Both the position numbers and the translations under genes were made by a program. This document shows, in pieces, positions 61,030 to 64,000 of a stretch of 64,000 nucleotides of DNA (within the stretch, counting starts at the first letter, position 1; each line of letters opens with the position of its first letter). Where the stretch lies: NCBI GenBank assembly GCA_942491575.1, contig CALOBT010000031.1, positions 1,054,001 to 1,118,000 of the forward strand, written 5' to 3'. The stretch is from CAZHNW01 sp942491575. Its GTDB lineage: Bacteria > Spirochaetota > UBA4802 > UBA5550. Below the pieces are notes generated by a model. It was not told where the DNA came from. It saw nothing but the letters and a program-made list of their open reading frames with translations, and did not search any database.

Positions 61030-62080
61030 AGTGTTAATTATTGATGACTCTGCCGTAATGAGACAGTTTTTATCTGAAACCCTGGCACGCTCTCCGAAGA
61101 TAGAAGTTGTGGGTACTGCTTTAGATCCATTTATCGCAGTTGATAAAATTAAGTCCCTGAAACCGGATGTTATTACCCTCGATATTGAAATGCCCCGCAT
61201 GGATGGCCTGACTTTTCTTTCAAAGCTGATGATTGCAAGCCCCCTGCCGGTAATCATGGTGAGTACCCTGACGGAGAAGGGGGCCAGGGAAACAATTAAG
61301 GCCCTGGAGCTTGGGGCAATTGATTTCATGCTGAAGCCCTCCCTTGACAGCGAAAAATCGAAATCAGAATTCGGTATCCTCCTGATAGAGAAAGTGCTCA
61401 GTGCCGCGGGTGCAAAAGTAAAAAGGGGATCACCGGCAAAGGAAATCAATGTAGTTGAAAAATATAATGCCGATGTGATAATTCAAAAGAAAAATCGTCT
61501 ATCCTCCGGGATGGCAAGTGAAAAGATTATTGCCATCGGAGCCTCCACGGGGGGGACAGAGGTCATTGATGCGATACTCTGCAGTCTCGATGAATCGGTG
61601 CCCGGTATGGTTATCACCCAGCATATGCCTGAAAAATTTACCGAAGCCTTTGCAAACCGGGTTAATCAAAAAACTGAAGTCTATGTGAAAGAGGCGGCAA
61701 AGGGTGACCGGGTCTATAAGGGGGTAGCACTGATTGCTCCCGGGGGGAGGCATATGCTTATAAGGGCTGACCGTAACGGTTATTACATAGATATCCATGA
61801 CGGGCCACCCGTTAACCGGCATAAACCATCGGTGGATGTGCTCTTCAGGTCCGTCAGCCAGGCTGCCGGGCGCATAGCCACGGGTATTATCTGCACCGGG
61901 ATGGGGAATGACGGTGCAGAGGGACTCCTGGAGATGAAGGAAGCAGGGTGCAGAACCATTGCCCAGGATGAATCATCCTGCATTGTCTACGGTATGCCCA
62001 AAGAGGCAGTGAAGCTCGGAGCCGTAGATGAGGAAATGAATGTGGGTGGGATAATTGATTTTATACGAAATATAAAATGA
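61016..62080 (+). CDS. cheB: Chemotaxis methylesterase CheB (cluster 2)
   Basis: 354 residues. Receiver with phospho-acceptor Asp56 (VITLDIEMPRMDG); esterase with Ser177 (GASTGGTE), His203 (TQHMPEKF) and Asp299 (GMGNDGA). The ATG at 61016 with CCGGAGGAAG is chosen over an upstream ATG at 60956. It shares long blocks with the cluster 1 CheB (MPEKFTEAFA, GMPKEA). Last gene of cluster 2; a large palindrome follows 8 bases later. Confidence 0.95.
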   Translation: METVKVLIIDDSAVMRQFLSETLARSPKIEVVGTALDPFIAVDKIKSLKPDVITLDIEMPRMDGLTFLSKLMIASPLPVIMVSTLTEKGARETIKALELGAIDFMLKPSLDSEKSKSEFGILLIEKVLSAAGAKVKRGSPAKEINVVEKYNADVIIQKKNRLSSGMASEKIIAIGASTGGTEVIDAILCSLDESVPGMVITQHMPEKFTEAFANRVNQKTEVYVKEAAKGDRVYKGVALIAPGGRHMLIRADRNGYYIDIHDGPPVNRHKPSVDVLFRSVSQAAGRIATGIICTGMGNDGAEGLLEMKEAGCRTIAQDESSCIVYGMPKEAVKLGAVDEEMNVGGIIDFIRNIK

Positions 62081-62088
62081 ATGTTTTT

Positions 62089-62144
62089 CGCATTTTTCAC
62101 ATGAAGGCGACATTGGCCAATGTCGCCTTCATGTGAAAAATGCG
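62089..62144. repeat. Perfect 56-bp palindrome after cheB2
   Basis: Both 28-base arms match completely, with no spacer (centre TTGGCCAA). As RNA it would form a ~26-bp hairpin with a GGCC loop directly after the cluster 2 operon. Outer flanks ATGAAT (62078-62083) and ATTCAT (62145-62150) extend it past a short bulge on the left. It has no T-run on either strand. Probable transcript end or RNA-stabilising structure; long perfect palindromes are normally unstable in chromosomes, which makes its survival notable. Confidence 0.9.
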
Positions 62145-62176
62145 ATTCATACGAAAAATACAAAACAATTTTCTGT

Positions 62177-62206
62177 TTGACAACATTTAAGAAAGACTGC
62201 GACTAT
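62177..62206 (+). promoter_or_regulatory. Candidate promoter of the TolC-like gene
   Basis: Perfect TTGACA with an 18-base spacer and a weak -10 (GACTAT), about 40 bases before the start at 62244. The weak -10 suggests an activator or a different real promoter. Confidence 0.3.
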
Positions 62207-62243
62207 CGTCAGCATAATTTTCTTTGTTTTATGGAGGCCTTTT

Positions 62244-63833
62244 ATGCTGCGACGATCCCTCATTTTTAATATTATACTGATTTTTATCCTCTCCCCCCTG
62301 CTGGCTGCAGCAGAAATAAAAGGGAAGACTGCCCCCGTTAAGAAGACTCCTGTCCGGGAGGAAGTAAAAAAGGATAATCCCGAAACCAAAAAAGGCGGCG
62401 GCCTGTCGGCGAATATCAAAAGCAGCAAAAAGCTGAAACTGACGGTCAACCGTGTGGTGGAGTATCTTCTGCGCAATAACCTCGATGTGAAGGCGGCGCT
62501 TCTCGAATATAAAGGTACCTCGACGCCATTGAAGGATTTCCAGAGCAAGTATGACTGGTATCTTTTTGGTTCCGGGGGGCATTCCTTTTTTAGAGAACCG
62601 AATGCCGGGCAAGCATCTGTGTTTGGGGAAACTACTCGATCATCTACTTATGCTATCGGTACTAAAAAACAGTTCAGCTCAGGAACAAGTATCACAGTTT
62701 CAACAACTGGTGAGATTAAAAAAGTTGTGGGTAGCAGTTTTTTCCCTGCTGATACTGGATATAAGCAGGGTCTGCAAGTAGAACTTGAACAGGAATTGCT
62801 CAAAAACTTCTTCGGCCTCAATGACCGTCTCATGGAAAAAAAGCTGCGCAATTATGAAAAAATGAACAAGCAGGGAGTTAAACTGAAACTGGCGAATCTC
62901 CTTGTTCAGGCCCTCATCGGATACTGGAACGTCGCCGTTGCGGAACAGAATCTTGCCACGGCCCGTGAAAATCACCGCAGCACACTGGATATCCGCAATC
63001 TTGTGGCGCGCAAACTCCGTCTCGGCCTCGCTGAACGTGAAGAAATCATGGACTGGGGAAGCCGTGTACTTACCGGGCGCAATAATGTTCTCCGTGCGGA
63101 AAAGATGCTCTACGATGCAAAAATGGCGGTTCTCCGTACCCTCAACCTTGATTCGACCCTCGATATCGAACTTGGCCAGACATTCAAAACGACACCCCCC
63201 ACCATCAGCCTGGAGCACGCCATGAAGGATGCCTTTATCAAGAGGGTCGACTGGAACAATCAGCGTATCAGTGTGAAGAATGCCGAGCTCGATTACCGCA
63301 TCGCCTACCAGGAAAAGATGCCTTCCCTGAAGTTGAAGATGGGTGTTGGAAGTGAGGATTACGATACCGATTATATGGGATCATATAATACTTTTAACGA
63401 AAAATACAGTGTTTCCCTCGAAGCAACATATCCCCTTGGAAACACGAAAGCGAATGTGAAACTCCGCGATGCCCGGCTGAATCTTCAGAAGGTCCATGTG
63501 GCAAAGCAGAGCATGAAGATGGTTATCCGTGATGAGATCAAGTCCCTGGTGAAGCAGTGTACTGTTGATTTTAATGTATACCAGCAGACGAAGAAATCCC
63601 GGGAATATGCCCAGAGCTATTACTTTCAGGTTCTGACCAAGTTCAGAAGGGGGCGTTACAGCGCCCTGCAGTTGAAGCTGGCCCTTGATCAGTACATGGC
63701 GGCACGCCAGTCGGAGCTGAAGAGCCTTGTTGATTATAATGTAACCCTTATTCGAAGGGATTTGTCCCGTAATGTGATTTTTGAGAATTTTACCATTGAG
63801 GTTGATCAGATACTGAAAAGGGTAGCTAATTAA
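62244..63833 (+). CDS. TolC-family outer-membrane efflux protein
   Basis: 529 residues. Signal peptide (about 4-22, FNIILIFILSPLLAAAE). A Lys/Pro-rich spacer (about 25-65) is followed by the OEP fold: paired long helices and beta segments in two repeats, for example LTVNRVVEYLLRNNLDVKAALLEYK (first 20 residues) and the second half from about residue 320 (ISLEHAMKDAFIKRVDWNNQ). It would form a trimeric channel for export or efflux. No inner-membrane pump is seen in the remaining window; it could lie downstream. GGAGG precedes the ATG. Confidence 0.88.
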   Translation: MLRRSLIFNIILIFILSPLLAAAEIKGKTAPVKKTPVREEVKKDNPETKKGGGLSANIKSSKKLKLTVNRVVEYLLRNNLDVKAALLEYKGTSTPLKDFQSKYDWYLFGSGGHSFFREPNAGQASVFGETTRSSTYAIGTKKQFSSGTSITVSTTGEIKKVVGSSFFPADTGYKQGLQVELEQELLKNFFGLNDRLMEKKLRNYEKMNKQGVKLKLANLLVQALIGYWNVAVAEQNLATARENHRSTLDIRNLVARKLRLGLAEREEIMDWGSRVLTGRNNVLRAEKMLYDAKMAVLRTLNLDSTLDIELGQTFKTTPPTISLEHAMKDAFIKRVDWNNQRISVKNAELDYRIAYQEKMPSLKLKMGVGSEDYDTDYMGSYNTFNEKYSVSLEATYPLGNTKANVKLRDARLNLQKVHVAKQSMKMVIRDEIKSLVKQCTVDFNVYQQTKKSREYAQSYYFQVLTKFRRGRYSALQLKLALDQYMAARQSELKSLVDYNVTLIRRDLSRNVIFENFTIEVDQILKRVAN

Positions 63834-63856
63834 TTATTTATAGATAAATTATCTTT

Positions 63857-63899
63857 AAATAAAAGAGGGAATCCTGAAAGGGTGCCCCCTTTTATTTTA
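63857..63899 (+). terminator. Intrinsic terminator after the TolC-like gene
   Basis: Stem AAATAAAAG/CTTTTATTT plus GGG/CCC with one mismatch, a 15-base loop and a T-rich 3' arm. It starts 23 bases after the stop at 63833. Confidence 0.75.
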
Positions 63900-63938
63900 C
63901 CGATTTTTATACACATAAGTGTGTCCTTCCCTCCGGGG

Positions 63939-63988
63939 GCCTCTTTTGTCTCGCCACAAAAGAGGCAAAAAGGCGCTCTTCAAACGCC
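63939..63988. repeat. Two adjacent inverted repeats at the window end
   Basis: GCCTCTTTTGT (63939-63949) and ACAAAAGAGGC (63956-63966) form an 11-bp perfect stem with a 6-base loop; GGCG (63972) and CGCC (63985) form a second small stem. The remaining bases continue to the window edge. The arrangement resembles dispersed palindromic elements found between genes in other genomes; copies elsewhere would confirm. Confidence 0.5.
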
Positions 63989-64000
63989 AGAGAGGCTGAA

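Overview
The window is about 64 kb of densely packed bacterial chromosome of moderate GC. The organism is a motile diderm: it encodes an Mla-type lipid-transport ABC system, apolipoprotein N-acyltransferase, several lipoproteins, a TolC-like outer-membrane protein and two chemotaxis clusters. The 7TMR-DISM sensors, SpoIIE-type phosphatases and duplicated CheD/CheB fit Spirochaetota best (Leptospira-like relatives), but the adenylate kinase and CheA architectures also resemble Desulfobacterota. Phylum assignment is inference. No rRNA, tRNA, CRISPR array, prophage or intact insertion sequence was seen.

Layout. 1-2085: end of an mla operon (mlaF, mlaD) facing a TetR regulator. 2086-6656: carB-pyrR behind a 0.6 kb regulatory gap and ended by a strong bidirectional terminator. 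6674-15281: a coiled-coil protein divergent from chemotaxis cluster 1 (mcp, cheW, cheW, cheY, STAS, cheA, cheB). 15335-21225: a J-domain protein, thioredoxin reductase, a lipoprotein, an N-formylglutamate amidohydrolase-like enzyme, a HAD/nucleotidyltransferase pair and a lipase-chaperone-like protein. 21268-25319: minus-strand operon yggS-proC-M23 peptidase-lnt. 25746-30366: CDP-alcohol phosphatidyltransferase, a previously uncounted 59-residue CxxCH membrane protein, a sensor with an RsbW-like ATPase, a polysaccharide deacetylase and an adenylate kinase. 30511-35728: operon of a membrane protein, a His-less sensor kinase, a MoxR ATPase and a VWA protein. 35747-43123: housekeeping and accessory genes, with a strikingly palindromic gap at 36829-37046. 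43240-56003: an amino-acid permease, two 7TMR-DISM signalling genes (one split by a frameshift), lipoproteins, a response-regulator phosphatase, a phosphodiesterase and a lytic transglycosylase. 56221-62080: chemotaxis cluster 2 (cheA, STAS, cheY, cheD, cheR, cheD, cheB), closed by a perfect 56-bp palindrome. 62244-63833: a TolC-like protein.

How it works together. The two chemotaxis clusters are complementary: cluster 1 has the receptor and CheW but no CheR or CheD; cluster 2 has CheR and two CheD but no receptor or CheW. Both carry a STAS protein and a CheA with an unusual domain between P1 and P3. That domain contains paired 24-residue motifs of the MshEN (GspE-N) type, known in other proteins to bind cyclic di-GMP. 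In the second CheA the pair has the canonical 24-5-24 spacing. A J-domain protein directly downstream of cluster 1 carries four such repeats. The most interesting hypothesis from this window is a chemotaxis kinase that takes cyclic di-GMP, or a similar ligand, as direct input.
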